Below, piece by piece: positions 15,054-24,267 of a stretch of 64,000 bases of DNA. The notes below the pieces were generated by a model. The model saw nothing but the letters and a program-made list of their open reading frames with translations, made no database searches and was not told where the DNA came from. The stretch comes from an uncultured Acidimicrobiales bacterium (GTDB taxonomy: Bacteria > Actinomycetota > Acidimicrobiia > Acidimicrobiales > CATQHL01). Position 1 is the stretch's first letter; each line of letters opens with the position of its first letter. The translations under genes were made by a program, and so were the position numbers. The stretch is taken from the NCBI GenBank assembly GCA_958295925.1, contig CATQHL010000001.1, positions 2,218,780 to 2,282,779 on the forward strand, in the 5' to 3' direction.

Positions 15054-16322
15054 CTAATCGATTAAGGATTCTGTTCCCGGACTGCGACTCGATCGGGCTG
15101 CTGCTCGGGCCGGGCGCATTTCATCAAGCGCCTCCTCAAGCGACCAGAGGGCCTTGATCATGGATGCCTGGAGAATATAGTCACGGGCCGCTGCAGGTTC
15201 AGCGGCCGTTGCCGCCATCTGCTCAAGGGCGGCCTGCCGGAGCGCCCCGTCGGGGGCTGTGAGGCTGACTGCGTTGCGATGAGTGTGCCGCCCCACGTAG
15301 TCGATGGCCATCCGTCGGCGGTGCTCCGCCATTCTGGTGATGCTCTCGTCCCCCAGCTCGCCTGAACACACCCCTGCGATGGCCTCCCCGAGCCCCACGG
15401 CGTCGTGTATCCCTCCGTTCATGCCCATGCCCCCAAGGGGATTGTTGATGTGGGCGGCGTCGCCGGCGAGGATCACCCGTCCGCGGCGGAAGGAACCGGC
15501 CACGCGCTGGTGGACCCGGTAGACGGTGCGGTGTACGACCTCGTATCTCCCGCCCCGCCCTGTCACTCCCCGCAGCCGGCGCTGCACGCTCTCTTCTGAG
15601 AGGGCTTCTGAGTCGCTCTCGCCCTCCGCAACGGGGAAAAGCGCACGCCAGGAGGAAAGCGTCCGCAGCAGCACCAGCCACTCGGCGGGGTCGCTGATGT
15701 AGTTCACATAGCAGAGGTCGTCGAAGTCTTCGCCGAAGTCGTGCGTGGTGGAGACCACGAGGTAGCGGTCTTCGTAGGTCATTCCGTCGAATGCCAGGGC
15801 GAGCGACTTGCGCACGGCGCTTCCCGCCCCGTCGGCGGCGATGAGGAAGTCGGCCCGCAGCGTGGTTCCGTCGGCGAGTTCGACGACTGCGTGATCCCCG
15901 TGGTCGGATGCTGCCGTCACCCGACAGCCGAATCGTGTGTCTGTGAGCGGGTCTGCCTCGAAGCGGTCGATGAGCGTCTCGCAGAGCTTGAACTGCTCGC
16001 ACTGGAGGCGGTAGGGGTGGTTGGTGAACTCGGAAATCCACTCAAGGTGGAAGGTCGCCACCGGGCCGCTCCTCCGATCTCGGTAGGCGAAACTCGGTGC
16101 GACCAGTCCCAGCTTCAGCAACTCGGGGGTGACGCCGAGGCTGTCGAGCAAGTCGAGCGTGGCGGGGTGGAAGGTGGAGGCCCGGCGTTCCCGCCTCAGG
16201 GTCGTCTGAGCCTCGAGGATGGTCGTGGCCACACCCCTCCGTGCCAGGACTGCGGCGGCGGTGCAGCCCACCGGCCCGGCGCCCACGACGATTACCCGCT
16301 TGGCGTTCCGGGGGCCGCCCAT
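15054..16322 (-). CDS. FAD-dependent aromatic-ring monooxygenase (PHBH class)
   Basis: A 422-residue class A flavoprotein hydroxylase. It shows the FAD dinucleotide motif VVGAGPVGCTAA near residue 12, the DG-type motif LIAADGAGSAVRKSL in the middle and the second FAD motif GRVILAGDAAHINNPLGG with the following MGMNGGIHDAVGLG. Enzymes of this class use NAD(P)H and oxygen to hydroxylate aromatic or heteroaromatic rings, for example 4-hydroxybenzoate or 6-hydroxynicotinate. It lies between the maleate-isomerase-like and amidohydrolase genes, which fits a nitrogen heterocycle, though the actual substrate cannot be read from the sequence. Start ATG at 16322. Confidence 0.88.
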   Translation of the reverse strand: MGGPRNAKRVIVVGAGPVGCTAAAVLARRGVATTILEAQTTLRRERRASTFHPATLDLLDSLGVTPELLKLGLVAPSFAYRDRRSGPVATFHLEWISEFTNHPYRLQCEQFKLCETLIDRFEADPLTDTRFGCRVTAASDHGDHAVVELADGTTLRADFLIAADGAGSAVRKSLALAFDGMTYEDRYLVVSTTHDFGEDFDDLCYVNYISDPAEWLVLLRTLSSWRALFPVAEGESDSEALSEESVQRRLRGVTGRGGRYEVVHRTVYRVHQRVAGSFRRGRVILAGDAAHINNPLGGMGMNGGIHDAVGLGEAIAGVCSGELGDESITRMAEHRRRMAIDYVGRHTHRNAVSLTAPDGALRQAALEQMAATAAEPAAARDYILQASMIKALWSLEEALDEMRPARAAARSSRSPGTESLID

Positions 16323-16402
16323 CCGACTGGGTTTATCGATGCCTTCAGGCGGCTTCAGTCGCCGCTCTTGCCCCGCTGCGCCGGCACCGGGTGTCCCAGC
16401 CC

Positions 16403-17149
16403 TCAGAACTCGCGCAGCAGGGCGCCAAAGCCGCTGAACCGGTCTTTGATCTCAAGGGCGCGTAGGGCGTGCCAGATGCAGACTGCGTTGATGGCGAGCA
16501 CGGGTTTTCCGAGGCGGCGCTCGGCTTCGTCGGCCACGGCCACCATCGAGAGGTTCGTGCCGCACTGAACGATTGCGTCGACGTCGGCCCCGTTAAGCCG
16601 ATCGAGTTCCCCCCGGAGTTCCTCCGGCGTGACCTCGGCTATGGAGGTGGCCGAGGAGCAGCGCAGACCACTTACCCGCTTCACGTCGTAGCCGCACTCG
16701 GTGAAGTAGTTGTAGACCTGCTCGTCGCCTACCGCCTGATATGGGGTTATGCAGGCGATGGAGCTGATTCCCAGCATTTCCAGTGCGGCGTTGCAGGCGT
16801 CTGCGCCCGAGGTGATCCCCAGGTCGCCTGAGATCTCCCGCACCCTGCCCTCAAAGGCCACGTTGCCCTCCTTGCCGCCCCAGAACGTCTCTGCCGACAT
16901 CCCCATGAGGATGTAGTCGGGTTCGCAGGTCATTACGTCACGGACAGCGGACGGGATGGTTTCGCGTATCTTGTCCAGAAAATAAAGGAAGGCGTCGTCG
17001 TTGCTGAGATCTGGCGCCTCGACATAGAACCGAGAGGCGTGGAAGGTCACCCCGGGAAGCGGCATTGAGTTGGTGTCGTGCTCCACGACGGTGTTGGTGG
17101 AAGGGAGGATTACGCCGATCTTTGCGCGGTATCCGACAACGTCTGGCAT
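16403..17149 (-). CDS. Maleate cis-trans isomerase / arylmalonate decarboxylase family protein
   Basis: A 248-residue member of the Asp/Glu-racemase-like family that includes maleate isomerase and arylmalonate decarboxylase. The second catalytic cysteine is present in IVQCGTNLS (Cys196), but where isomerases have the first cysteine this protein reads GMSAETF with Met84. Arylmalonate decarboxylase also works with one cysteine, so decarboxylation or a changed chemistry is possible. ATG 17149 is chosen because AAGGAG lies 7 bases upstream; a longer frame to 17203 would cover the operator. The gene is first of the monooxygenase/amidohydrolase group, with a palindromic operator 39 bases upstream. 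Confidence 0.82.
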   Translation of the reverse strand: MPDVVGYRAKIGVILPSTNTVVEHDTNSMPLPGVTFHASRFYVEAPDLSNDDAFLYFLDKIRETIPSAVRDVMTCEPDYILMGMSAETFWGGKEGNVAFEGRVREISGDLGITSGADACNAALEMLGISSIACITPYQAVGDEQVYNYFTECGYDVKRVSGLRCSSATSIAEVTPEELRGELDRLNGADVDAIVQCGTNLSMVAVADEAERRLGKPVLAINAVCIWHALRALEIKDRFSGFGALLREF

Positions 17150-17187
17150 TGCTGCTCCTTCCATGCGCAGGCCGATCAGATGAAAAA

Positions 17188-17202
17188 TGGAACGCTGTTC
17201 CA
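17188..17202. promoter_or_regulatory. Perfect palindromic operator, IclR-type
   Basis: TGGAACGCTGTTCCA is an inverted repeat with two 6-base arms around GCT and fits the TGGAA-N5-TTCCA box of IclR-family regulators. It lies between the divergent maleate-isomerase-like gene (start 17149, minus) and the HMG-CoA-lyase-type gene (start 17299, plus), so it could control both. The 13-base core is the same as that at 14368-14380. No IclR gene is in the window, so the regulator is unknown. Confidence 0.65.
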
Positions 17203-17298
17203 CTGTTAGGCAAAGCTAGCCGAGATGAGGCAGGGATATGATCTGGCTTGGAAATCGGGGATTGGCCTGGAATTGGCAATGGGCAAATCGGAGGGAAG

Positions 17299-18228
17299 AT
17301 GTCGGTGACTCAAGCTCTTGACGGATCGGTGGAGATTGTGGACGTGTCTCCCCGCGACGGGTTGCAGAGCGATCCGGCGATGGTTACCACAGACACCAAG
17401 GCAGAACTCATCGGACGGCTGATTTCCGCTGGATTGCGGAGGATAGAGGCGGCGAGTTTCGTGAACCCCAAGCGGGTGCCGCAGATGGCCGACGCGGCGG
17501 AGCTGATGGCCAGCCTGCCTCGGCTGCCCGACGTGCGCTACATAGGGCTTGTGATGAACCGGCGCGGGTTGGATCGTGCGCTGGCAGCTGAGGTGGACGA
17601 GGTAAACGCGGTGGTTGTGTGCACCGACGAGTTCTGTCGGCGCAACCAGGGAAAGACGACCGTCGAGGCGGTGGGGGTGTGGGCTGACATCGCCTCCGCC
17701 GCGGATTCTGCAGGGGTGCCTGCCGGGGTGACCCTCGGCGCTGCCTTTGGCTGCCCATTCGAGGGTGAGGTGCCGGTCGGGAGGCTGGTGGAGGTTGCAC
17801 GCTCGGTGGCAGAGTACGGGCCTGCCGAGATCGCCCTGGCGGACACGATCGGGGTGGCGGCTCCCACCGACGTCTTCGAGCGGGTGGCTGCCGTGCGGGA
17901 AGCAATTGACGGCGTTCGGCTGCGGGCGCACTTTCACAACACTCGCAACACCGGCTACGCCAACGCCGTGGCCGCACTGGAGTCGGGGGTCTCCGTGCTG
18001 GACGCCAGCCTGGGCGGGATCGGCGGCTGCCCCTTCGCCCCGGCCGCCACCGGCAACATCTCAACGGAGGACCTCGCGTATCTGCTGGGACGCATGGGCG
18101 TGGACACCGGGCTGTCCCTGGAGGGGCTTTGTGCCGGAGCCGACTGGCTCTCAGAGGCTCTGGGGCATTCCGTCCCCGGCTATCTCTCCAAGGCAGGGGT
18201 CTTCCCCAGGCCGAATTCCCGTCATTAG
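17299..18228 (+). CDS. Hydroxymethylglutaryl-CoA lyase-type enzyme
   Basis: A 309-residue HMGL-like TIM barrel. It has the metal and catalytic residues of the family: SPRDGLQ (Asp20), the AHFHNTRNTG metal-binding histidines, and the active-site loop GGIGGCPFAPAATGNISTEDL with its cysteine. HMG-CoA lyase splits 3-hydroxy-3-methylglutaryl-CoA to acetyl-CoA and acetoacetate, as in leucine breakdown; relatives cleave other 3-hydroxyacyl-CoAs. The ATG at 17299 has GGAGGG 3-8 bases upstream, while the longer frame from 17248 has no such site. It is divergent from the maleate-isomerase-like gene and shares its operator region. Family call is firm; the physiological substrate may differ. Confidence 0.88.
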   Translation: MSVTQALDGSVEIVDVSPRDGLQSDPAMVTTDTKAELIGRLISAGLRRIEAASFVNPKRVPQMADAAELMASLPRLPDVRYIGLVMNRRGLDRALAAEVDEVNAVVVCTDEFCRRNQGKTTVEAVGVWADIASAADSAGVPAGVTLGAAFGCPFEGEVPVGRLVEVARSVAEYGPAEIALADTIGVAAPTDVFERVAAVREAIDGVRLRAHFHNTRNTGYANAVAALESGVSVLDASLGGIGGCPFAPAATGNISTEDLAYLLGRMGVDTGLSLEGLCAGADWLSEALGHSVPGYLSKAGVFPRPNSRH

Positions 18229-18361
18229 AGGAGCTGAGCAGTCACCTCGCAACCTTGGTGCAGGCGGTGCAGGCGGCCAGGAGGGAGCTCGGGTTGTCCC
18301 TGCAGCGCCGTGCCGGCAGCGCACGGCGCACCTGTGAGGCATTTCGTAGACTGGTCGGTCA
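18229..18361 (+). promoter_or_regulatory. Intergenic region with probable tRNA-Arg promoter
   Basis: The 133 bases before tRNA-Arg hold no convincing gene. TAGACT at 18347-18352 ends 9 bases before the tRNA and is a good -10 box; a clear -35 was not found. A short frame reading EELSSHLATLVQAVQAARREL crosses the region out of frame with the lyase, but it has no start of its own and is not annotated. Confidence 0.4.
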
Positions 18362-18434
18362 GCCCTCGTAGCTCAGGGGACAGAGCAGGGGACTTCTAAT
18401 CCCAAGGTCGCAGGTTCGAATCCTGCCGAGGGCG
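18362..18434 (+). tRNA. tRNA-Arg (anticodon TCT)
   Basis: The 73 bases fold as a tRNA. The acceptor GCCCTCG pairs with CGAGGGC, the D arm is GCTC/GAGC, the anticodon loop CTTCTAA has TCT at 18395-18397, and the T arm is GCAGG-TTCGAAT-CCTGC. The first anticodon-stem pair is G-A. CCA is not encoded. It decodes AGA, a rare codon in GC-rich genomes. Confidence 0.93.
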
Positions 18435-18477
18435 CGGCGAGTCCGCCCGCCAGTGGTCAGCCGGGGTTTTGCCAGCT

Positions 18478-19047
18478 CTACGGCAGATCCCGCAGCGGCC
18501 AGAGTTGGCGGGCCAACTTGCCAACCACGAGCCCTACGGCCACCCCGCCAATCACGTCGGAAGCGTGGTGGATTCGTACATGAATGCGGCTGAGGGCCAC
18601 CACGGCCGCAATTGCCCTCAGAAGGCAGCGCCAGGGCCGCGGCCCCACCTCCGCTAGCAGAGTCGCCGCCACAGCCGCGCTCGATGCGTGCCCGCTGGGG
18701 AAGGAACTCGTGAGGGGTTGGCGCAGATAATGGGGACGCTCTTCAGGTTCGAGGGGGCGGACCCGGGCGAACTTCGACTTCAATAGCCAGTTCACCAGGG
18801 CCGACTCCAACCCAAGGACAAGGGATGAGCGCAGCAGGTTGCGTCCTGCCCGTCTTCCGCCGAAGAGCGCCACAGTCGCAGCAAAGAGGTGCCAGATGAG
18901 GCTGTAGTCGCCGACCTGCGAGGCGGTGTAGAACATCCGATCCGCCCAGGGCCGCCCGCGCAGGTGATCGAAGAATGCGTCAACCCGGGCGTCTAGGCGG
19001 TCGATTTCTGAACTCAGGTCTGCCGTTGGGCAGGTGTTCGGCAACAA
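18478..19047 (-). CDS. PAP2-family membrane phosphatase
   Basis: A 189-residue membrane phosphatase of the PAP2 superfamily. All three signature motifs are present: KSKFARVRP, SSFPSGHAS and SRIHVRIHHASDV, giving the phosphohistidine chemistry. Several hydrophobic segments surround them. Such enzymes remove phosphate from lipid phosphates such as undecaprenyl pyrophosphate or phosphatidate. The frame starts with TTG at 19047 and lacks a strong ribosome site, so the start is uncertain. It lies downstream of tRNA-Gly on the same strand. Confidence 0.88.
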   Translation of the reverse strand: MLPNTCPTADLSSEIDRLDARVDAFFDHLRGRPWADRMFYTASQVGDYSLIWHLFAATVALFGGRRAGRNLLRSSLVLGLESALVNWLLKSKFARVRPLEPEERPHYLRQPLTSSFPSGHASSAAVAATLLAEVGPRPWRCLLRAIAAVVALSRIHVRIHHASDVIGGVAVGLVVGKLARQLWPLRDLP

Positions 19048-19224
19048 GCAAATTCCAATTACGTGTTCAGGGGTAATTTCCAGGGGAAACGGACTTTCGC
19101 GGCAAATCTACAGCGGGTTGGTGGCCGGTCGTTGCTCAGCGGCTTCCATCGCAGGGTGGAGCAATTTGGGGCAGATGGTAAGCCGAGGTGGAGATTTGAG
19201 GAGGAGGGGGTGGAGAACCCGGAG

Positions 19225-19295
19225 AGCGGGCGAGGGGAATCGAACCCCCGTAATCAGCTTGGAAGGCTGAGGTTCTACCACTGAACTACGCCCGC
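19225..19295 (-). tRNA. tRNA-Gly (anticodon TCC)
   Basis: The 71 bases form a standard tRNA. The acceptor GCGGGCG pairs with CGCCCGC, the D arm is GTTC/GAAC, the anticodon loop CTTCCAA has TCC at 19261-19263, and the T arm is GGGGG-TTCGATT-CCCCT. CCA is not encoded. TAGCCT, 13 bases before the 5' end, may serve as the -10 box. Confidence 0.95.
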
Positions 19296-19441
19296 GCAAC
19301 AGCACCCCAGGCTACTGCAGTCGCACCTCAGTCGCCCTCTTGGGCGGGGTGGCTGCGGATACCGCCGAAGCCGTCGGGCGACGCCGCCTCCGGCCCCTCC
19401 CCTCCATAATGTCTGAGATGCCCGCCCGTAGACTCCCCCCG

Positions 19442-20770
19442 ATGGAAAGCACCCTTTCTCCTGTCGACGAAGGCAAGGTGAGAATCTCGGTGAGGCTGGA
19501 CGAGTCGGAGGTCGAGCAGGCGCTGGGGGCGACTTTCCGCCAACTCGCCAAACAGGTGAGGATCAAGGGTTTCCGGCCCGGTAAGGCGCCACGCAAAGTG
19601 CTCGAGGCCCATCTGGCGCCTGGCTTTGCCCGACGCCAGGCCCTGGGCGACTTGTTGGGTGACTCCTACCGACAGGCTGTCGTGCGCCATGACGTGGACG
19701 CCATCGCCTCCCCTGAGATAGACATCACCGCAGGGGAGGAGGAGGGCCCGGTGGCCTTCGAGGCGGTGGTGGAGGTCAGGCCGTGCGTCAACGTGGCCGG
19801 ATACGACACGATCAAGGTCTCCATTGAAAGGCCTGAAGCCACCCCTGAGGAGATCGGCAAGGAAATCGACGCCCAGCGCGCCAAATTCGGGGAACTGGAG
19901 GAAGTCGCCAGACCGGCGGTCGACGGCGATCACGTGGAGATCGACGTTGACACCACCCTGGGCGGCGAGGAGGTTCCAAACCTCTGTGTTCAGGACTACC
20001 ACTACGAGTTGGGTTCCGGGGGGGTGGTCCCGGAGATCGACGAGAACCTGCGAGGAGCCACAGTCGGCAGCATCCTGGAGTTCAACGCTGCCCATCCCGA
20101 CCCGGAGGAAGACGGCCTGCTGCGCTTCCGCGTCCTGGTGAAGGGTGTGAACGCCCTCCGCCTGCCCCCCTTCGACGACCAGTTCGCAGCCCGTGCCAGC
20201 GAGTTCGACACGGCAGAGGAGCTTCGAGCCGACACGGCCGGGCGCATACGCAACGTCAAGAGGAGCTACGCGCTCAGCCAACTTCGCGGCGAGGTCACGG
20301 GGGCCTTGGCGAGACTGGTTACCGAGGAAATCCCGGATGCCCTCGTGGACGCAGAGGTCAGCGGGCGAATGGAAGACTTGGCCACGTACATGGAAAAGCA
20401 GGGTCAGGACTTCGAGCAGTACCTGGAGAGTGCTGGGCGCAGCAGGCAGGAGTTGGCCGACGAGTTCCGCCCAGGTGCTCAGAACAACGTCCGCATCGAT
20501 CTGGGACTGCGGGCGGTCGCCGACGCAGAGAACCTGGAAGTTGAAGAAGCCGACATCTCAGAGGACATCTCGAGGATGGCTGCAGAGATTTCCGAGGATC
20601 CCGGCGAGGTGCGCCGCCGCATGGAGGAGACCGGCGGGTGGTCAAGGCTCCGCGCCGAGATGCGCAAGCAGAAAGCCCTGCGTTGGCTGATGGAGAACGT
20701 GGAGATTACCGACGCCGACGGCAACCCCATCGATTACGAGAGCGTCGTTACCGACGAGAGCCCTGCCTGA
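19442..20770 (+). CDS. tig: Trigger factor, ribosome-associated chaperone
   Basis: A 442-residue trigger factor. The N-terminal ribosome-binding domain contains the signature [15 protein letters not shown], the middle is the FKBP-like domain (about 145-245, beginning [14 protein letters not shown]), and the C-terminal domain is helical. It binds nascent chains at the ribosome exit. The ATG at 19442 matches the usual N-terminus, but an ATG at 19409 is also possible; CATAAT at 19405-19410 would be a -10 box only if the later start is used. It is followed by clpP and clpX, the classical tig-clpP-clpX order. No strong ribosome site is seen. Confidence 0.93.
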   Translation: MESTLSPVDEGKVRISVRLDESEVEQALGATFRQLAKQVRIKGFRPGKAPRKVLEAHLAPGFARRQALGDLLGDSYRQAVVRHDVDAIASPEIDITAGEEEGPVAFEAVVEVRPCVNVAGYDTIKVSIERPEATPEEIGKEIDAQRAKFGELEEVARPAVDGDHVEIDVDTTLGGEEVPNLCVQDYHYELGSGGVVPEIDENLRGATVGSILEFNAAHPDPEEDGLLRFRVLVKGVNALRLPPFDDQFAARASEFDTAEELRADTAGRIRNVKRSYALSQLRGEVTGALARLVTEEIPDALVDAEVSGRMEDLATYMEKQGQDFEQYLESAGRSRQELADEFRPGAQNNVRIDLGLRAVADAENLEVEEADISEDISRMAAEISEDPGEVRRRMEETGGWSRLRAEMRKQKALRWLMENVEITDADGNPIDYESVVTDESPA

Positions 20771-20927
20771 GGCATCCAGGCCTTCAGCGGCGTCGGCTGG
20801 CGGGCATTCGCCGCCGGTTGCGCCTGTTGAGGGCTTGCGAGCTTTATCATCTCAGGAGGCCGGCTGGAGAACGTCTCCGCCTGGCCGTGTCCTTCATGCC
20901 AGGGTCAGACCCGATAGGAGTCAAGCA

Positions 20928-21563
20928 GTGGTAAAGCCCCAAAATCACCTAGTGCCGACGATAATCGAGCAGACCGCTCGTGGGGAGCGGGCGTTCGATC
21001 TCTTCTCCCACCTGCTGAAGGAGCACATCGTGTTCCTGGGCACGCCCATTGATGACATCGTGGCCAATTTGGTGTGTGCACAACTCCTGCACCTCGAGTC
21101 GGAGAACCCCGACAAGGACATCAGCCTCTACATCAACTCGCCCGGCGGGGACATAAACGCCCTGTTCGCCGTCTACGACACCATGCAGTACATTCGTCCC
21201 GACCTGAACACGATCTGCTTTGGCCAGGCGGCCTCCGCCGCGGCGGTGCTGCTGGCGGCAGGCGCCAAGGGCAAGCGCCTTGCTCTTCCCCATTCGCGGA
21301 TTCTCATCCACCAGCCCTACGCCGGCGCCCATGGTCAGGTCTCCGACATCGAGATAGCCAGCCGCGAGATCCAGCGGCTGAGAGCGCAGCTCGAGGAGGT
21401 GTTGGCGCACCACACCGGCCAGGAAATCGAGAAGGTCCGCAAGGACACCGACCGCGACTTTGTTATGACCGCGGAGGAGGCCAAGGACTATGGGATAATC
21501 GACGAGGTAATAAGTGCTAGGGAATTCGAGGACGTTAAGAATAAACTGGCTGCCGTGAGATGA
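20928..21563 (+). CDS. clpP: ATP-dependent Clp protease proteolytic subunit
   Basis: A 211-residue ClpP serine protease that forms the barrel of ClpXP. The catalytic Ser lies in [20 protein letters not shown], His in [11 protein letters not shown] and Asp in [20 protein letters not shown] at 20928 is chosen because AGGAG is 8 bases upstream, and the resulting N-terminus ([20 protein letters not shown]) matches the family; the longer frame from 20835 does not. Only one clpP lies between tig and clpX, whereas actinobacteria usually have a clpP1-clpP2 pair. Confidence 0.95.
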   Translation: MVKPQNHLVPTIIEQTARGERAFDLFSHLLKEHIVFLGTPIDDIVANLVCAQLLHLESENPDKDISLYINSPGGDINALFAVYDTMQYIRPDLNTICFGQAASAAAVLLAAGAKGKRLALPHSRILIHQPYAGAHGQVSDIEIASREIQRLRAQLEEVLAHHTGQEIEKVRKDTDRDFVMTAEEAKDYGIIDEVISAREFEDVKNKLAAVR

Positions 21564-21585
21564 TGGCGCCCGCCTTCGGGTGTCA
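21564..21585 (+). terminator. Hairpin directly after clpP
   Basis: TGGCGCCCG and CGGGTGTCA form a 9-bp stem with two G-T pairs around the loop CCTT, beginning at the base after the clpP stop codon. No T-run follows, so this may be a weak or U-less terminator or an mRNA-processing structure that sets the clpP to clpX ratio. Confidence 0.4.
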
Positions 21586-21655
21586 GGGGCGGTTCCGAAC
21601 AGCCGGAGCCGTGTCGCATCGGGAGAATCTATTCAAATCAACGCGGAGGTGACGC

Positions 21656-22918
21656 GTGGCCAAACTGGGCGAGGGAGATCTGCTCAAGTGCTCGTTCTGC
21701 GGCAAGACGCAGAAGCAGGTGAAGAAGCTCATCGCCGGCCCGGGCGTCTACATCTGCGACGAGTGCGTAGACCTCTGCAACGAGATCATCCGAGAGGAGC
21801 TCAGGTCGCCCGAGTTCTTCGTGGCGGGCCTTCCCCGGCCCGCGGAGATATACAAATTCCTGAACGACTACATCGTCGGGCAGGGGCGGGCCAAGAAGAT
21901 GCTCTCGGTCGCCGTCTACAACCACTACAAGCGGCTGCACCTCGACAGCGCGGGCAGCGACGAGGTGGAGCTTGCGAAATCCAACGTCCTGCTCATAGGG
22001 CCAACTGGATGCGGCAAGACGCTCATGGCGCAGACCCTCGCCCGCATGTTGAACGTGCCCTTCGCCATAGCCGACGCAACGGTCCTCACAGAGGCGGGAT
22101 ACGTGGGCGAGGACGTGGAGAACATCCTGCTCAAGCTCATTCAGTCGGCCGACTGCGACATCAAGCGGGCTGAGTCCGGCATCATCTACATCGATGAGAT
22201 CGACAAGATTGCCCGCAAGAGCGAAAATCCCTCAATAACCAGGGATGTCTCGGGGGAGGGCGTTCAGCAGGCGTTGCTGAAGATCCTTGAGGGCACAACA
22301 GCCTCGGTGCCGCCCCAGGGCGGACGCAAGCACCCCCATCAGGAGTTCATTCAGATCGACACCACGAACATCCTGTTCATTTGCGGCGGGTCGTTCGCCG
22401 GGCTCGACAAGATCATCGAGAATCGAATCGGCGGCAAGGGGGTCGGTTTCGGCGCCGACGTGCGCGCAACCGCAGAGAAGGACCTCGGCGAGCTCTACAG
22501 CCTGGTTCAGCCCGAGGACTTGCTGCGATACGGCCTGATTCCCGAACTGGTGGGGCGCCTGCCGGTGGTAGGGGCAGTTTCGAACTTGTCGAAGGAAGCG
22601 CTTGTGCGCATCCTGCAGGAGCCCAAGAACGCCCTCCTGAAGCAGTACAGGGTGTTCTTCGCCTTTGAGAACGTGGAGCTGGAGTTCACCGACGCCGCCA
22701 TCGAAGCCGTCGCCGAGCTGGCGTTGGCCAGGGGCACGGGCGCTCGCGGGCTGCGTGCCATCCTGGAGGAGGTGCTGCTCAACCTCATGTACGAGCTCCC
22801 CAGCAGAGGCGACGTGGAGAGCTGCCTGATAACAGAGGAAGTGGTGCATTCCCGGGCCAATCCCACGTTGGTTAAGCGGGGATTCGTCGAGATTCCGCAG
22901 CAGCGGGCGGCTTCCTGA
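21656..22918 (+). CDS. clpX: ATP-dependent Clp protease ATP-binding subunit ClpX
   Basis: A 420-residue AAA+ unfoldase that feeds substrates to ClpP. The N-terminal zinc domain has CSFC and CDEC pairs. Walker A is GPTGCGKT, the pore loop is GYVGED, Walker B is [10 protein letters not shown] and the sensor region contains [23 protein letters not shown] at 21656 has a strong GGAGGTGA site just upstream. It follows clpP after a hairpin and 92 bases. Confidence 0.96.
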   Translation: MAKLGEGDLLKCSFCGKTQKQVKKLIAGPGVYICDECVDLCNEIIREELRSPEFFVAGLPRPAEIYKFLNDYIVGQGRAKKMLSVAVYNHYKRLHLDSAGSDEVELAKSNVLLIGPTGCGKTLMAQTLARMLNVPFAIADATVLTEAGYVGEDVENILLKLIQSADCDIKRAESGIIYIDEIDKIARKSENPSITRDVSGEGVQQALLKILEGTTASVPPQGGRKHPHQEFIQIDTTNILFICGGSFAGLDKIIENRIGGKGVGFGADVRATAEKDLGELYSLVQPEDLLRYGLIPELVGRLPVVGAVSNLSKEALVRILQEPKNALLKQYRVFFAFENVELEFTDAAIEAVAELALARGTGARGLRAILEEVLLNLMYELPSRGDVESCLITEEVVHSRANPTLVKRGFVEIPQQRAAS

Positions 22919-22980
22919 GCGAACCCGTCGTCGCCCGTTCGGGCCCGACGCCGAATCCGCCCTTCACCCATCTGCCCGCC

Positions 22981-24267
22981 ATGACGCTTGAGTGGCTTGA
23001 CAGCCACGTCAACCTTGAGGCGACCGCAGGCAGGGTGGAGAGTGCATCACTGGAAAGAATGCGTGAGCTGGCCGGGCTTCTTGGGGATCCGCAGCGCGAC
23101 TTTCCGGTCATCCACATCACAGGGACTAACGGCAAAGGTTCGACGGCTTACCTGCTGAGCAGGTTGCTCGACGCCCAGGGCCTGCGCGTGGGCACCTACA
23201 CCAGCCCGCACGTGAGCAGCATCTACGAGAGGATTCAGCTCAGCTGCGAACCGTTGGAGGGAGAGCGGTTCGAGGAACTGCTGGGAGACGTGCGCCTGGC
23301 GACCGAGGCGTTGGGGGTGCGGCCGTCCTGGTTCGAGATCATGACAGCCGCCGGGCTGCGCTGCTTCTCCGACGAGGCGGTCGACGTGGCGGTTCTCGAG
23401 GTCGGGAAACTGGGGCGCTTCGACGCCACCAACGTCGCTGTGGCCGATGTTGCTGTGGTGACGAATGTCGGGGAGGATCACACCGACGCCGGCGCCGGGT
23501 GGCGCAAGGCTGTGGCGTGGGAAAAGAGCGGCATTGTCAAACAGGGCTCACGGCTGGTCCTGGGAGAGATCGACGAGGAATGCGAGCCCTTCTTCGCCGC
23601 CTCGGAGCCCGGCGAGACGCTGCGCCTGGGGGAGCACTTCGTCTGCCGGCGAAACGACCTGGCAGTGGGGGGGCGGCTGCTCGACGTCTCTGGGCAGGGG
23701 GTCTACGAGGATGTCTTTCTTCCGCTGCACGGGGCGCATCAGGGCAGGAATGCGACACTGGCCCTGGCTGTTGCCGAAGCCTTCCTGGACGGGCCGCTGC
23801 CGACTGAGACGGTCGCCGCCGCGTTCACTGGCGTGGACATCCCAGGACGGCTGGAAGTTCTAGGGCGATCACCCCTCGTGCTGGCCGACGGGGCGCACAA
23901 TCCCGATGGCGCCAGAGCTGCGAGGGCTGCCCTTGTGGAGGACTTTGCCGGAATTGATCGAACGTACATGGTGGTGGGGATGATGAAAGACAAGAACCCT
24001 GAAAGGATGCTGGAAGCTCTCGGCGCAGAAGACTGCGATCTGGTCTTGGCTGTCACTGCCCCGTCGCCCAGGGCGGTTCCAGCCAGGGAGTTGGCTGAGG
24101 CGGCGTCGGTTGCGGGATACCGGTGCGAGGCGGTGGAAGACACGGCGGCGGCCGTCCGCAGGGCGACTGGGCTGGCCGGGGGGCGGGATCTGATTTTCGT
24201 GAGCGGCTCCCTGTACGTGGCAGGTGCCGCCAGGGACGGTCTCAGCGAAGGCGGGTGCGGGGACTAG
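22981..24267 (+). CDS. folC: Folylpolyglutamate synthase / dihydrofolate synthase
   Basis: A 428-residue Mur-ligase-like enzyme that adds glutamate to folates. The nucleotide loop is VIHITGTNGKGSTAYLLSRL near residue 39, followed by GTYTSPHVSSIYERI and the C-terminal domain motif LADGAHNPDGARAARAAL. The ATG at 22981 has no strong ribosome site. It lies 62 bases after clpX and is convergent with glmU, separated by 19 bases that form part of a duplicated sequence. Confidence 0.93.
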   Translation: MTLEWLDSHVNLEATAGRVESASLERMRELAGLLGDPQRDFPVIHITGTNGKGSTAYLLSRLLDAQGLRVGTYTSPHVSSIYERIQLSCEPLEGERFEELLGDVRLATEALGVRPSWFEIMTAAGLRCFSDEAVDVAVLEVGKLGRFDATNVAVADVAVVTNVGEDHTDAGAGWRKAVAWEKSGIVKQGSRLVLGEIDEECEPFFAASEPGETLRLGEHFVCRRNDLAVGGRLLDVSGQGVYEDVFLPLHGAHQGRNATLALAVAEAFLDGPLPTETVAAAFTGVDIPGRLEVLGRSPLVLADGAHNPDGARAARAALVEDFAGIDRTYMVVGMMKDKNPERMLEALGAEDCDLVLAVTAPSPRAVPARELAEAASVAGYRCEAVEDTAAAVRRATGLAGGRDLIFVSGSLYVAGAARDGLSEGGCGD

